From Sipunculus nudus (Eukaryota > Annelida > Sipuncula > Golfingiida > Sipunculidae), in NCBI GenBank assembly GCA_026874595.1, contig CM049313.1, positions 80,530,659 to 80,594,658 of the forward strand: a stretch of DNA of 64,000 nt. Direction: 5' to 3'. Position 1 is the first letter of the stretch; every line of letters starts with the position of its first letter. Below, one piece after another: positions 9,915 through 21,405 of the stretch. Position numbers and translations under genes: made by a program. The notes beneath the pieces were generated by a model, which ran no database searches, had not been told where the DNA came from, and saw nothing but the letters and a program-made list of their open reading frames with translations.

Positions 9915-11951
9915 TAACAAATTGTCTGTCTATAAATTAAAAAAAATAAAATATCAAACTGTTATAAACATGTATCAATATATTTAATAAAATCTCTTTT
10001 CATCCAATGAATTGCATCTTATTTTTTATAAATAAACCATGATATTCAATTACATCCAGTAATAAAAAATAAAAATAAAATGAATAAAAGTTTTTTTTGT
10101 TTTTGTTTTTTTTTGGGGGGGGGGGGGGGGGGTTTGTGTTTTTTTTGCAGTTAAATCCAGCTTCTCTTTGGATCCCGGCGGTGGGCGAGTGTACAATGGA
10201 CACCACACAACATTTGAAAGAACATTTTTTCTGCTGTTATTGGATGACCAAGTCTCTATGAATTTAAAAAAAAATATTTATTCCGTTATTCAAGATGACA
10301 GTGAAAATGACCCTATTTTTTCAATCATTCACCACTCTTTTCGAGCGTTCATCGAATAAGAAAGAGCCCGTCCCACCGCATTTCCTGCGAGGGTTCGTTT
10401 CTTCAGAGTCCAAACAATCCTACAGGGGCGGGGTTTAGTCCATCTCGTCTTAAATTTGTGTCCGGGGCACGGCAAACATTATGAAAGCGGACAAAAACTT
10501 TCATACGGCTGGTAAATGCGTTTATATGTAAACGCGGGGAATTCCCGGACAATTCACGGAGAGATTTTATATGCAATGATACTTTTAATTACACGTTAAA
10601 ATCATTTAAAATCTACCACTATATTACTCTAAAGACATTTATTCACTGTTAAATTACCGAAATAATAACCAGCGCAAACAATGTGGGACTGCCACTAACA
10701 CCAATCTGGATCACCAGCTAACATTGACTACCGATCTTACATCAGACGAAAACGCTAAACACTATATATTTTTTCAACAGTTTACTGTGCAAACCGTAAC
10801 AAAACCATGCAGGATATCAAATTTACAGGTTCTTAAGGGAATATGATACAAAACATAAATTGTACCTTTGCTCACATTTAATAATATCATCATGATGAAT
10901 TCTCCCCGAATTCTCCAGCTGTCCGCGTTATAGATGTATATGTATTTATTAATGACAAAAATTGACATACAATTTTATGGATACCCGTATAATTGCGGTT
11001 TTCTGGACCGTCCCAGCCCACAGGTAGGATAATATGGATTCCCGACAATATTCTAATGACCGTTCCCTGAGCTGGAACGGGCTAAGAAGGTCCCTGTCAT
11101 TTTTTTTAATTGTCAATTCCCAGGTTTTCGGATAAAAAAATGGCCCAATCCTTCATTCAATCTCCAGCCTCTTCTGGCGTTCCGGGTTTAAAAAAGAGCC
11201 CGTCCCATGCCTATTTCAGCTAGGACTGCAAACTCTGGGGTCAAAACAACTCAACTACGGCTTGGGATTACTACCTTTCCTCTTAAATTTCCATCGCGCC
11301 CGTGTCAAGTGTACCGTTTTATTCACAAACGTGCGGCAGGCGCCAAAAAATTTGACAGCACCCCTCTCTCATCCCAGAATATATTTTTATATATGAAGTC
11401 CTAACCCACCACGGAACTAGGGCCTCAAATTTTTTTATCTTATTACTTACCACTTCAGACTCCTTAAAAGTCTCTCCTTTTTTAACCAAAGATTCCAATT
11501 TTTAAAATATATTAAATTTCACATTACAGATAACCTACACCAAGGGGACATTACAGTTAATCCGTGATGGGCAGGACTTCTTGGAATTTTTATAATTCCC
11601 GGACGCAGGCTGACCGACTGCCTTTTTTCTTCAAGGACAGCCCTAATTTAAGCCATCATCAGACTTGAAGATGTCCTCAGGCCGACCTATTTGTCCAGAA
11701 TGAAAGGTCACGTCTCCCTTACCCAGAGGTCGGGTCTCTGTCTAACACGAACGCGGCTTCGCTTGCATTTCGGCATTCTGGACGTTCAACTCTTCAAGTT
11801 TCATTTCAGTGCTTTTCTTATTTCCAGCACTCAAGAATAGGAGAACTGCCAAGGATTCAGTTGGACTTCCTTTATTTTTATTTCTGTCCAAAAATGGATT
11901 ATCCTGTGTAGGATGGCTACTAATAACAACACTATTAATGTCTCTCTATCC

Positions 11952-11983
<32 letters not shown>

Positions 11984-12155
11984 GTCTACTCCTCTTTGAC
12001 TTTTGAAAATCAGCAAGACCTTATTCATATGTGCTACTGTTTTCCCCATGATAGAGGTTTTTCATTTGATCAGATCCAAATGTTCCCTGTCTGTCTGCCT
12101 AGTAACTGTCCATCTATTTCGCTGTCTTAATTTCCGGTCACTTCCGGCAAGCGTT

Positions 12156-12173
12156 CGACCTCAGGTCGTCTAG
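12156..12173 (+). repeat. A-type terminal hairpin plus CTAG
   Basis: Same element at the end of A2. Confidence 0.75.
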
Positions 12174-13925
12174 TTTGTCTGTCTGTCTGTCTGTCTGTTT
12201 ATTTGTCTGTATGTACACGCTCTACAGGCCACAGTTTTTAAGCAATCGCTCTGAAACTTATGCATTAGGTGTAAGATTGGTTCTCCTCGGAGCCTATTGT
12301 TTTTGGTCATGATCGGTCAAAGGTCAAGGTCAAGGTCACCAAAAAAACTAACATTTTTACTTTCTTCATATCTTTGTCAATAATAATCGTAGCCGCATAA
12401 TCTGTAGCTCATTTTATTCCTCTTAATGTTAGCTTTCCAAGTGCTAGCAAATTTTTCTGGTCGATTGTTACCATCGTAACGTATTTTTGGGGGAAAATCA
12501 GAAAATTCGAAAATTTCACTCAAAATTTTCATTTTTTAAGTTAGAGAGGTCTAGTTTTTTGCATTGTGTAGCATTTAATATGCTCTATGGAAAATTAACG
12601 GGAGTCTCGCAAAATCTCGTGCCATTTGTCGTCAAATGAGACTTTTCGAGATTTCATTAAAAACGATTTAGAGTTGGCAGTTTTACAGCTAATGTTCTAA
12701 AAGTGACATATTTTCTGTTTTTCTGTATTATCTCGAACTTGTTTTTTCATTTTTTGAAATTAGCCACCAGGGGGCGTGGTACTGGAAACACTGCAACTTA
12801 CCATTTTTCTGCAATACCAAAAAAAAATATTAAACGTGGCACAATGTTTACTGTCTTATCTGAAACTAGGATCGTCGGCTTATTCCTGCGTACATGTAGC
12901 TTTGCGCTGCTGTTACCATGGTAACCAAATTTTGGGGTAAAACTTGGCAATCTGAAAATAATAACTTTTTTGCTTCTATCTCTGTTAATATTTATACTAC
13001 AAGTGTCTAGTTTTCTGCATGAGGTAGCATTCCCTTGCCACTAATGCAGTTAATTGCAAGTCTCGTAGAATCTCGCTCTGTTTTCCGTCAAACGAGAAAT
13101 TACGAGATTTCACAGAAATGCATATAACTTGGTCACCTTTTCGGCTAAAGAGGAGTAGTTTTCAGCATTTTGTTGCGTTTTGGGAGCTTAACAAGATAAT
13201 AACTTATATCTCGCCACATCTCGTACCATCTCCCGCCAAACGAGAATATTCGAGAATTCGAACAAATGTCTATATCTCTGTCATTTGAATGCCAGAGATT
13301 TTATTTTTCTATTGTTCAAGATTCACTTGACTAGTTTGAAGTGACAAAATTGAATATCTCGTCATATCTCGCATCATTTCTTGTCAAACGAGAACATGGG
13401 ACCATTCAAAGATACGCCTATAATTCTGTTATTTTAATGCTGAAGACCTTTAGTTTTCAGCATTCGATAGCGTCTAACACTCTCGGTCACATTAATATGT
13501 TTATATTGTAAGTTTCGTCAAATCTGGGATCGTTTTTTCTTCAATAAAAAAGTACATCCTATTGCCGTGACCATAAGTGGCGGCAGTATGTGATAGTAAA
13601 TGTCGGCAGGAGCATTACACTTGACAGTTGAGCCGTGTTCTATGGGTGTGCGATGGCCCATGAAGAAGACTTCTATTGTGTTGTTATCGTCTTCCTTTGA
13701 TTGCTGCTTCGTAAGCTTCACAGACCAGCGCCAACCACCTGGTTGCCATGTGTCCTCAATGTAAACAACCTTTGCTGTTTTCCTTTCCCTAAGATATGTA
13801 TGGTAGCCTGTTCACTTGTCCTTAGATTGTTTATTGTTGGTGTATTGAAGTAAAATAAAATGCCAGGTTTTCCTGCAAATTGATTGTAAATTGAATAAAA
13901 TCATACAAGAACCAACCAATGTTCT

Positions 13926-15774
13926 ATGACCACTATTTCAGATTTGAGATCAGAACAATTGATTTCTGCATAAACCACTATGACCAGATTTGATAAACTT
14001 TAAAGTGGTCTATATTTTTTTCTGAAGAAGTTGAGCTATATGCTTGGAGATGCCAGCCAGTGGGTGTGAATGGATTGCAATGAAACCCAAGCCAGGTGTT
14101 TGTGAAGAGTCTGGTGGAGATGAAGGGGGCCAAAACCTATTTGACTGTGTATAAGCATAAACTGGCCTGAAATCAGGTTTCTGGGGGCATGAAATTTTTG
14201 TTTGTGGGAACAGGGTAATATTTTCTTGTTTCCCTGTATATACACCCTAAACTGGGCCTAATGACACCAAAACCAGGTTTGTGGGACCATCAGTACAGAT
14301 TTGAGGGGGGAAAATGGATTTTATCTGTATATCACTATGTTCACTGTGTCCAGATTTGGAAATTCAAACTGGTCCTAATTTTTTTTCTGATGGAGTTGAG
14401 CCAAATGCTTTGAGATACCAGCCAGTGGGTGTAAATGGATTGCAATGATACCAAACCAGGTGTGTGTGTTGAGTTTTGTGGAGATGAGGGGGGCCAGAAC
14501 CTATCTGACTGTGTATAAGCATAAACTGGCCTGAAATCAGGTTTCTGGGGGCTTGAAATTCTTGTTTGTGTCAACAGGGTAATATTATCTTGTTTCCCTG
14601 TATATACACCTTGAATTGGGCCTAATGACACCTAAACCATGTTTTAGGGACCATCATTACAGATTTGAGGGAAAAAAAAATGGATTTTCCCTGTATATCA
14701 CTATGTTCACTGTGTCCAGATTTGGAAATTCAAACTGGCCCTAATTTTTTTTCTGAGGGAGTTGAGCCAAATGCTTGGTGATGCCAGCCAGTGGGTGTAA
14801 ATGGATTGCAATGATACCCAAACCAGGAGTGTGTGTTGAGTTTTGTGGATATGAAGGGGGCCAGAACCTATTTGACTGTGTATAAGCATAAACTGGCCTG
14901 AAATCAGGTTTCTGGGGGCATGAAATTTTTGTTTTGTGGGAACAGGGTAATATTATCTTGTTTCCCTGTATATACACCCTAAACTGGGTCTAATGACACC
15001 AAAACCAGGTTTGTGGGACCATCAGTACAGATTTGAGGGGGGAAAATGGATTTTCTCTGTATATCACTATGTTCACTGTGTCCAGATTTGGAAATTCAAA
15101 CTGGCCCTAATTTTTTCTGAGGGAGTTGAGCCAAATGCTTGGTGATGCCAGCCAGTGGGTGTAAATGGATTGCAATGATACCCAAACCAGGAGTGTGTGT
15201 TGAGTTTTGTGGGATGAGGGGGGCCAGAACCTATTTGACTGTGTATAAGCATAAACTGGCCTGAAATCAGGTTTCTGGGGGCATGAAATTTTTGTTTGTG
15301 GGAACAGGGTAATATTATCTTGTTTCCCTGTATATACACACTAAACTGGGCCTAATGACACCAAAACCAGGTTTGTGGGACCATCAGTACAGATTTGAGG
15401 GGAAAAAATGGATTTTTTCTGTATATCACTATGTCCACTGTGTCCAGATTTGGAAATTCAAACTGGCCCTAATTTTTTTTCTGAGAGATTTGAACCAAAT
15501 GCTTTGAGATTCCAGCCAGTGGGTGTAAATGGATTGCAATGATAGCCAAACCAGGTGTGTGTGATGAGTCTGGTGGAGATGAGGTGGTCCAAAACACTAT
15601 TTGCCTGTGTATAATAAGCCATATACTGTACTCAGCTGAATCAGCTTTCTGGGGGCTTGAAATGTTTGCTGGTGGGAACAAGGTAAAATTATCTTGTTAT
15701 CATGGATATACACCCTAAAATGGGTCTAAGAACACCAAATACATGCATGTTGGACCATGAGTACAGATTTGAGG
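13926..15774 (+). repeat. ~364-bp sub-array in A3, five units
   Basis: GCCAGTGGGT markers at 14056, 14421, 14787, 15151 and 15515, in the same u1-u5 order as A2. Minus-strand open frames across these units repeat with the DNA and are broken differently in each copy, so I do not annotate them as genes. Confidence 0.94.
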
Positions 15775-17809
15775 TAACAAATTGTCTGTCTATAAATTAA
15801 AAAAAATAAAATATCAAACTGTTATAAACATGTATCAATATATTTAATAAAATCTCTTTTCATCCAATGAATTGCATCTTATTTTTTTATAAATAAACCA
15901 TGATATTCAATTACATCCAGTAATAAAAAATAAAAATAAAATGAATAAAAGTTTTTTTGTTTTTGTTTTTTTTGGGGGGGGGGGGGGGGGGGTTTGTGTT
16001 TTTTTTGCAGTTAAATCCAGGCTTCTCTTTGGATCCCGGCGGTGGGCGAGTGTACAATGGACACCACCACAACATTTGAAAGAACATTTTTTCTGCTGTT
16101 ATTGGATGACCAAGTCTCTATGAATTTAAAAAAAAATATTTATTCCGTTATTCAAGATGACAGTGAAAATGACCTATTTTTTCAATCATTCACCACTCTT
16201 TTCGAGCGTTCATCGAATAAGAAAGAGCCCGTCCCACCGCATTTCCTGCGAGGGTTCGTTTCTTCAGAGTCCAAACAATCCTACAGGGGCGGGGTTTAGT
16301 CCATCTCGTCTTAAATTTGTGTCCGGGGCACGCAAACATTATGAAAGCGGACAAAAACTTTCATACGGCTGGTAAATGCGTTTATATGTAAACGCGGGGA
16401 ATTCCCGGACAATTCACGGAGAGATTTTATATGCAATGATACTTTTAATTACACGTTAAAATCATTTAAATCTACCACTATATTACTCTAAAGACATTTA
16501 TTCACTGTTAAATTACCGAAATAATAACCAGCGCAAAACAATGTGGGACTGCCACTAACACCAATCTGGATCACCAGCTAACATTGACTACCGATCTTAC
16601 ATCAGACGAAAACGCTAAACACTATATATTTTTTCAACAGTTTACTGTGCAAACCGTAACAAAACCATGCAGGATATCAAATTTACAGGTTCTTAAGGGA
16701 ATATGATACAAAACATAAATTGTACCTTTGCTCACATTTAATAATATCATCATGATGAATTCTCCCCGAATTCTCCAGCTGTCCGCGTTATAGATGTATA
16801 TGTATTTATTAATGACAAAATTGACATACAATTTTATGGATACCCGTATAATTGCGGTTTCTGGACCGTCCCAGCCCACAGGTAGGATAATATGGATTCC
16901 CGACAATATTCTAATGACCGTTCCCTGAGCTGGAACGGGCTAAGAAGGTCCCTGTCATTTTTTTTAATTGTCAATTCCCAGGTTTTTCGGATAAAAAAAT
17001 GGCCAATCCTTCATTCAATCTCCAGCCCTCTTCTGGCGTTCCGGGTTTAAAAAAGAGCCCGTCCCATGCCTATTTCAGCTAGGACTGCAAACTCTGGGGT
17101 CAAAACAACTCAACTACGGCTTGGGATTACTACCTTTCCTCTTAAATTTCCATCGCGCCCGTGTCAAGTGTACCGTTTTATTCACAAACGTGCGGCAGGC
17201 GCCAAAAAATTTGACAGCACCCTCTCTCATCCCAGAATATATTTTTATATATGAAGTCCTAACCCACCACGGAACTAGGGCCTCAAATTTTTTTATCTTA
17301 TTACTTACCACTTCAGACTCCTTAAAAGTCTCTCCTTTTTTAACCAAAGATTCCAATTTTTAAAATATATTAAATTTCACATTACAGATAACCTACACCA
17401 AGGGGACATTACAGTTAATCCGTGATGGGCAGGACTTCTTGGAATTTTATAATTCCCGGACGCAGGCTGACCGACTGCCTTTTTTCTTCAAGGACAGCCC
17501 TAATTTAAGCCATCATCAGACTTGAAGATGTCCTCAGGCCGACCTATTTGTCCAGGAATGAAAGGTCACGTCTCCCTTACCAGAGGTCGGGTCTCTGTCT
17601 AACACGAACGCGGCTTCGCTTGCATTTCGGCATTCTGGACGTTCAACTCTTCAAGTTTCATTTTCAGTGCTTTTCTTATTTCCAGCACTCAAGAATAGGA
17701 GAACTGCCAAGGATTCAGTTGGACTTCCTTTATTTTTATTTCTGTCCAAAAATGGATTATCCTGTGTAGGATGGCTACTAATAACAACACTATTAATGTC
17801 TCTCTATCC

Positions 17810-17841
<32 letters not shown>

Positions 17842-18012
17842 GTCTACTCCTCTTTGACTTTTGAAAATCAGCAAGACCTTATTCATATGTGCTACTGTTT
17901 TCCCCATGATAGAGGTTTTTCATTTGATCAGATCCAAATGTTCCCTGTCTGTCTGCCTAGTAACTGTCCATCTATTTCGCTGTCTTATTTCCGGTCACTT
18001 CCGGCAAGCGTT

Positions 18013-18030
18013 CGACCTCAGGTCGTCTAG
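18013..18030 (+). repeat. A-type terminal hairpin plus CTAG
   Basis: Same element at the end of A3. Confidence 0.75.
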
Positions 18031-19363
18031 TTTGTCTGTCTGTCTGTCTGTCTGTTTATTTGTCTGTATGTACACGCTCTACAGGCCACAGTTTTTAAGC
18101 AATCGCTCTGAAACTTATGCATTAGGTGTAAGATTGGTTCTCCTCGGAGCCTATTGTTTTTGGTCATGATCGGTCAAAGGTCAAGGTCAAGGTCACCAAA
18201 AAAACTAACATTTTTACTTTCTTCATATCTTTGTCAATAATAATCGTAGCCGCATAATCTGTAGCTCATTTTATTCCTCTTATGTTAGCTTTCCAAGTGC
18301 TAGCAAATTTTTCTGGTCGATTGTTACCATCGTAACGTATTTTTGGGGGAAAATCAGAAAATTCGAAAATTTCACTCAAAATTTTTCATTTTTTAAGTTA
18401 GAGAGGTCTAGTTTTTTGCATTGTGTAGCATTTAATATGCTCTATGGAAAATTAACGGGAGTCTCGCAAAATCTCGTGCCATTTGTCGTCAAATGAGACT
18501 TTTCGAGATTTCATTAAAAACGATTTAGAGTTGGCAGTTTTACAGCTAATGTTCTAAAAGTGACATATTTTCTGTTTTTCTGTATTATCTCGAACTTGTT
18601 TTTTCATTTTTTGAAATTAGCCACCAGGGGGCGTGGTACTGGAAACACTGCAACTTACCATTTTTCTGCAATACCAAAAAAAAATATTAAACGTGGCACA
18701 ATGTTTACTGTCTTATCTGAAACTAGGATCGTCGGCTTATTCCTGCGTACATGTAGCTTTGCGCTGCTGTTACCATGGTAACCAAATTTTGGGGTAAAAC
18801 TTGGCAATCTGAAAATAATAACTTTTTTTGCTTCTATCTCTGTTAATATTTATACTACAAGTGTCTAGTTTTCTGCATGAGGTAGCATTCCCTTGCCACT
18901 AATGCAGTTAATTGCAAGTCTCGTAGAATCTCGCTCTGTTTTCCGTCAAACGAGAAATTACGAGATTTCACAGAAATGCATATAACTTGGTCACCTTTTC
19001 GGCTAAAGAGGAGTAGTTTTCAGCATTTTGTTGCGTTTTGGGAGCTTAACAAGATAATAACTTATATCTCGCCACATCTCGTACCATCTCCCGCCAAACG
19101 AGAATATTCGAGAATTCGAACAAATGTCTATATCTCTGTCATTTGAATGCCAGAGATTTTATTTTTCTATTGTTCAAGATTCACTTGACTAGTTTGAAGT
19201 GACAAAATTGAATATCTCGTCATATCTCGCATCATTTCTTGTCAAACGAGAACATGGGACCATTCAAAGATACGCCTATAATTCTGTTATTTTAATGCTG
19301 AAGACCTTTAGTTTTTCAGCATTCGATAGCGTCTAACACTCTCGGTCACATTAATATGTTTAT
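18031..19363 (+). repeat. Family A unit 4, cut by the assembly gap
   Basis: The first ~1.33 kb of a fourth tandem A unit: (GTCT)n, AGGTCA cluster, CTCF-like box at 18620-18638, perfect X-box palindrome at 18769-18782 and the TCTCG boxes. It stops at the N run. The sequence after the gap is family B, so the remaining ~4.5 kb of this unit, and any further units, are missing. Confidence 0.93.
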
Positions 19364-19863
19364 NNNNNNNNNNNNNNNNNNNNNNNNNNNNNNNNNNNNN
19401 NNNNNNNNNNNNNNNNNNNNNNNNNNNNNNNNNNNNNNNNNNNNNNNNNNNNNNNNNNNNNNNNNNNNNNNNNNNNNNNNNNNNNNNNNNNNNNNNNNNN
19501 NNNNNNNNNNNNNNNNNNNNNNNNNNNNNNNNNNNNNNNNNNNNNNNNNNNNNNNNNNNNNNNNNNNNNNNNNNNNNNNNNNNNNNNNNNNNNNNNNNNN
19601 NNNNNNNNNNNNNNNNNNNNNNNNNNNNNNNNNNNNNNNNNNNNNNNNNNNNNNNNNNNNNNNNNNNNNNNNNNNNNNNNNNNNNNNNNNNNNNNNNNNN
19701 NNNNNNNNNNNNNNNNNNNNNNNNNNNNNNNNNNNNNNNNNNNNNNNNNNNNNNNNNNNNNNNNNNNNNNNNNNNNNNNNNNNNNNNNNNNNNNNNNNNN
19801 NNNNNNNNNNNNNNNNNNNNNNNNNNNNNNNNNNNNNNNNNNNNNNNNNNNNNNNNNNNNNNN
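19364..19863. other. Assembly gap, 500 N
   Basis: Exactly 500 consecutive N, which looks like a placeholder rather than a measured gap. Family A lies to the left and a family B 3' fragment to the right, so the true missing sequence should include an A-to-B transition and is probably several kb or more. Open frames that run through the N are meaningless. Confidence 0.99.
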
Positions 19864-20465
19864 TGACACCATTTTTTGGGTCGTATCTGAAACTAGGAAC
19901 ATTGGCTTATCCCTTCGCACATGTTGCTTTGTGCTGCCGTTACCATGGTTACCAAATTTTGGGGTAAAACTTGACAATCTGAAAATTCGGAGTTTTCCAG
20001 CTTCTCTCTCTGTTGATATTTGCGATAGAAAGGTCTGGTGTTTGGCGTTAGACAGCATCCCTCTAGTTCTTAGTCATTCAATCGCAAGTCTCGTCATATC
20101 TCGCACCGTTTCTCGTGAAACGAGAACACGTGACCATTCAAAGAAATGCCTATAATTATGTCATTTTTCACGCTACAGACACATGGTTTGCAGCGCTGGA
20201 TAGCGGCTGACACTCGCAGTCACATTCAGGGGTCACATTGTTAGTCTCGTCAAATCTCGCGCCGTTTTTCGCCAAACCACGAAGACACGTGCCGTCGCCG
20301 CAAGTGGCGGCAGGGTCCCTACGGTGGGCGGCCGGCGTGTGCAGCGGTGCGTGACGGCCTCTCCGGGCCCCATCTATGATCATACATGTTGGAGGCACAG
20401 TCCAGACTTTATTGCTTGCCGGAAATCTTCGATTTTCGCAAGCTGGTTGGTCAGTCGCGGATGTC
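19864..20465 (+). repeat. Family B unit, 3' fragment
   Basis: About 600 bp matching the 3' half of the 1270-bp B unit. It has a near-palindromic GTTACCATGG element, the TCTCG box with its CGAGA arm, the CG-rich 3' segment and the GCTTGCCGGAAATC hairpin. Its 5' part is lost in the gap. It ends at GATGTC plus TGTTTG and then passes into family C at 20472. Confidence 0.93.
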
Positions 20466-20639
20466 TGTTTGTTGCTTGCCGGAATCAGAGATTTCGACAA
20501 GTATGTTGATCAGTTCCGTTTGTTTGTTTGTCTGTATGTCCCCGCTCTACAGGCCACAATTTTGCACCAATCGTCCTGATACTTATAGATAGAGTGTATA
20601 ATCGGTTCTTCTCGGAGCCTATTGTTTTTGGTCATGATC

Positions 20640-20663
20640 GGTCAAGGGTCAAGGTCAGGGTCA
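20640..20663 (+). promoter_or_regulatory. AGGTCA-type cluster in family C (representative)
   Basis: GGTCA-A-GGGTCA-AGGTCA-GGGTCA: spacing kept, two half-sites changed to GGGTCA; repeats in every C unit. Confidence 0.55.
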
Positions 20664-20930
20664 CCAAAAAGCTCAAAAACGGTTTTTTCTTCATACCGTC
20701 GTCAAAAATAGCCGTAGGCACCTAATCTGTAGCCCGTTTTATTTGCCACTGCATGGCCACTTCCAACACTGCAAAATTGCCTCATTTCGCTGTTACCATG
20801 GTTACGCAATTTTGGGGAGAAATCATGGAATTTCGTGATATTTTTCAAATTTGCAGCAATTTTACTGATTCTGAGATATTTTATGTAACATAAGAATATC
20901 TCGAAACGGGTTTTTCAGATTTTGGAAATG

Positions 20931-20950
20931 GCCGCCAGGGGGCGTTGCAG
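20931..20950 (+). promoter_or_regulatory. CTCF-like box 1 of the C unit (representative)
   Basis: GCCGCCAGGGGGCGTTGCAG, recurring at +1273 and then every 1274 bp, in 12 copies including the truncated unit. Confidence 0.6.
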
Positions 20951-21228
20951 ATGAAAAAACATGAAAATTTGTTTTGGTGCTATACCTCCAGAACTGTTAA
21001 ACATTGGGCCATTTCCATCACAGCACCTTAAACTAGGGTCCATGGGCTTATTTCTGCGCATAGGTGCCAAAGTGCGCTATTGCCAGATTTCTCTATTTTT
21101 GGGGTAAAACCTTTGAATTTTGAAAATATGCAGTTTTCAGCTTCTAACTCTGTCAGTTTTTATGCTAGAGAGGTCAATATTTTTGCATCTTGTAGCCCTT
21201 GGTGACTTCTCGGTGATCCAACCAAAAA

Positions 21229-21265
21229 TCTTGCAAAATCTCGCACCGTTTCTCGTCGAATGAGA
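21229..21265 (+). repeat. 37-bp TCTCG box in C (representative)
   Basis: TCTTG, TCTCG, TCTCG and TGAGA at the same offsets 1, 11, 23 and 33. Confidence 0.85.
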
Positions 21266-21387
21266 TTTCGCGATTTCACGGTGACATGCCCTATAGGCCA
21301 CAGATATGCAGGCATCCTTTTGAAACTGATACATGTTACGTCATACACTAATATCTCGAAAGCAATTGTTCAGTTTTTGGAAAATTA

Positions 21388-21405
21388 CCGCTAGGGGGCG
21401 CTGCA
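21388..21405 (+). promoter_or_regulatory. CTCF-like box 2 of the C unit (representative)
   Basis: CCGCTAGGGGGCGCTGCA, a very close match to the CTCF core consensus, in 11 copies. It sits about 457 bp after box 1 with the same upstream TAATATCTCGAAA context, implying an internal duplication of the unit. Confidence 0.65.

Larger units (their letters stand above)
6311..12173 (+). repeat. Family A tandem unit 2 (5863 bp)
   Basis: Head-to-tail repeat of unit 1 with the same internal order. The differences I noticed are mostly one-base length changes in short homopolymers, for example GG to G near 7797. The sub-array has the order u1-u2-u3-u4-u5, which appears to be the ancestral arrangement because unit 3 and A' share it. 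The poly(G) run is 18 G at 10115-10132. Confidence 0.95.
12174..18030 (+). repeat. Family A tandem unit 3 (5857 bp)
   Basis: Third full head-to-tail copy. The sub-array spans 13926-15774 in the ancestral u1-u5 order. The poly(G) run is 19 G at 15974-15992. Single-base indels against units 1 and 2 shift all small open frames, for example GG to G near 13629. Confidence 0.95.

Noticed and set aside
19356-20058. Long open frames across 19364-19863
   Set aside because: They consist mainly of N and are not real reading frames.
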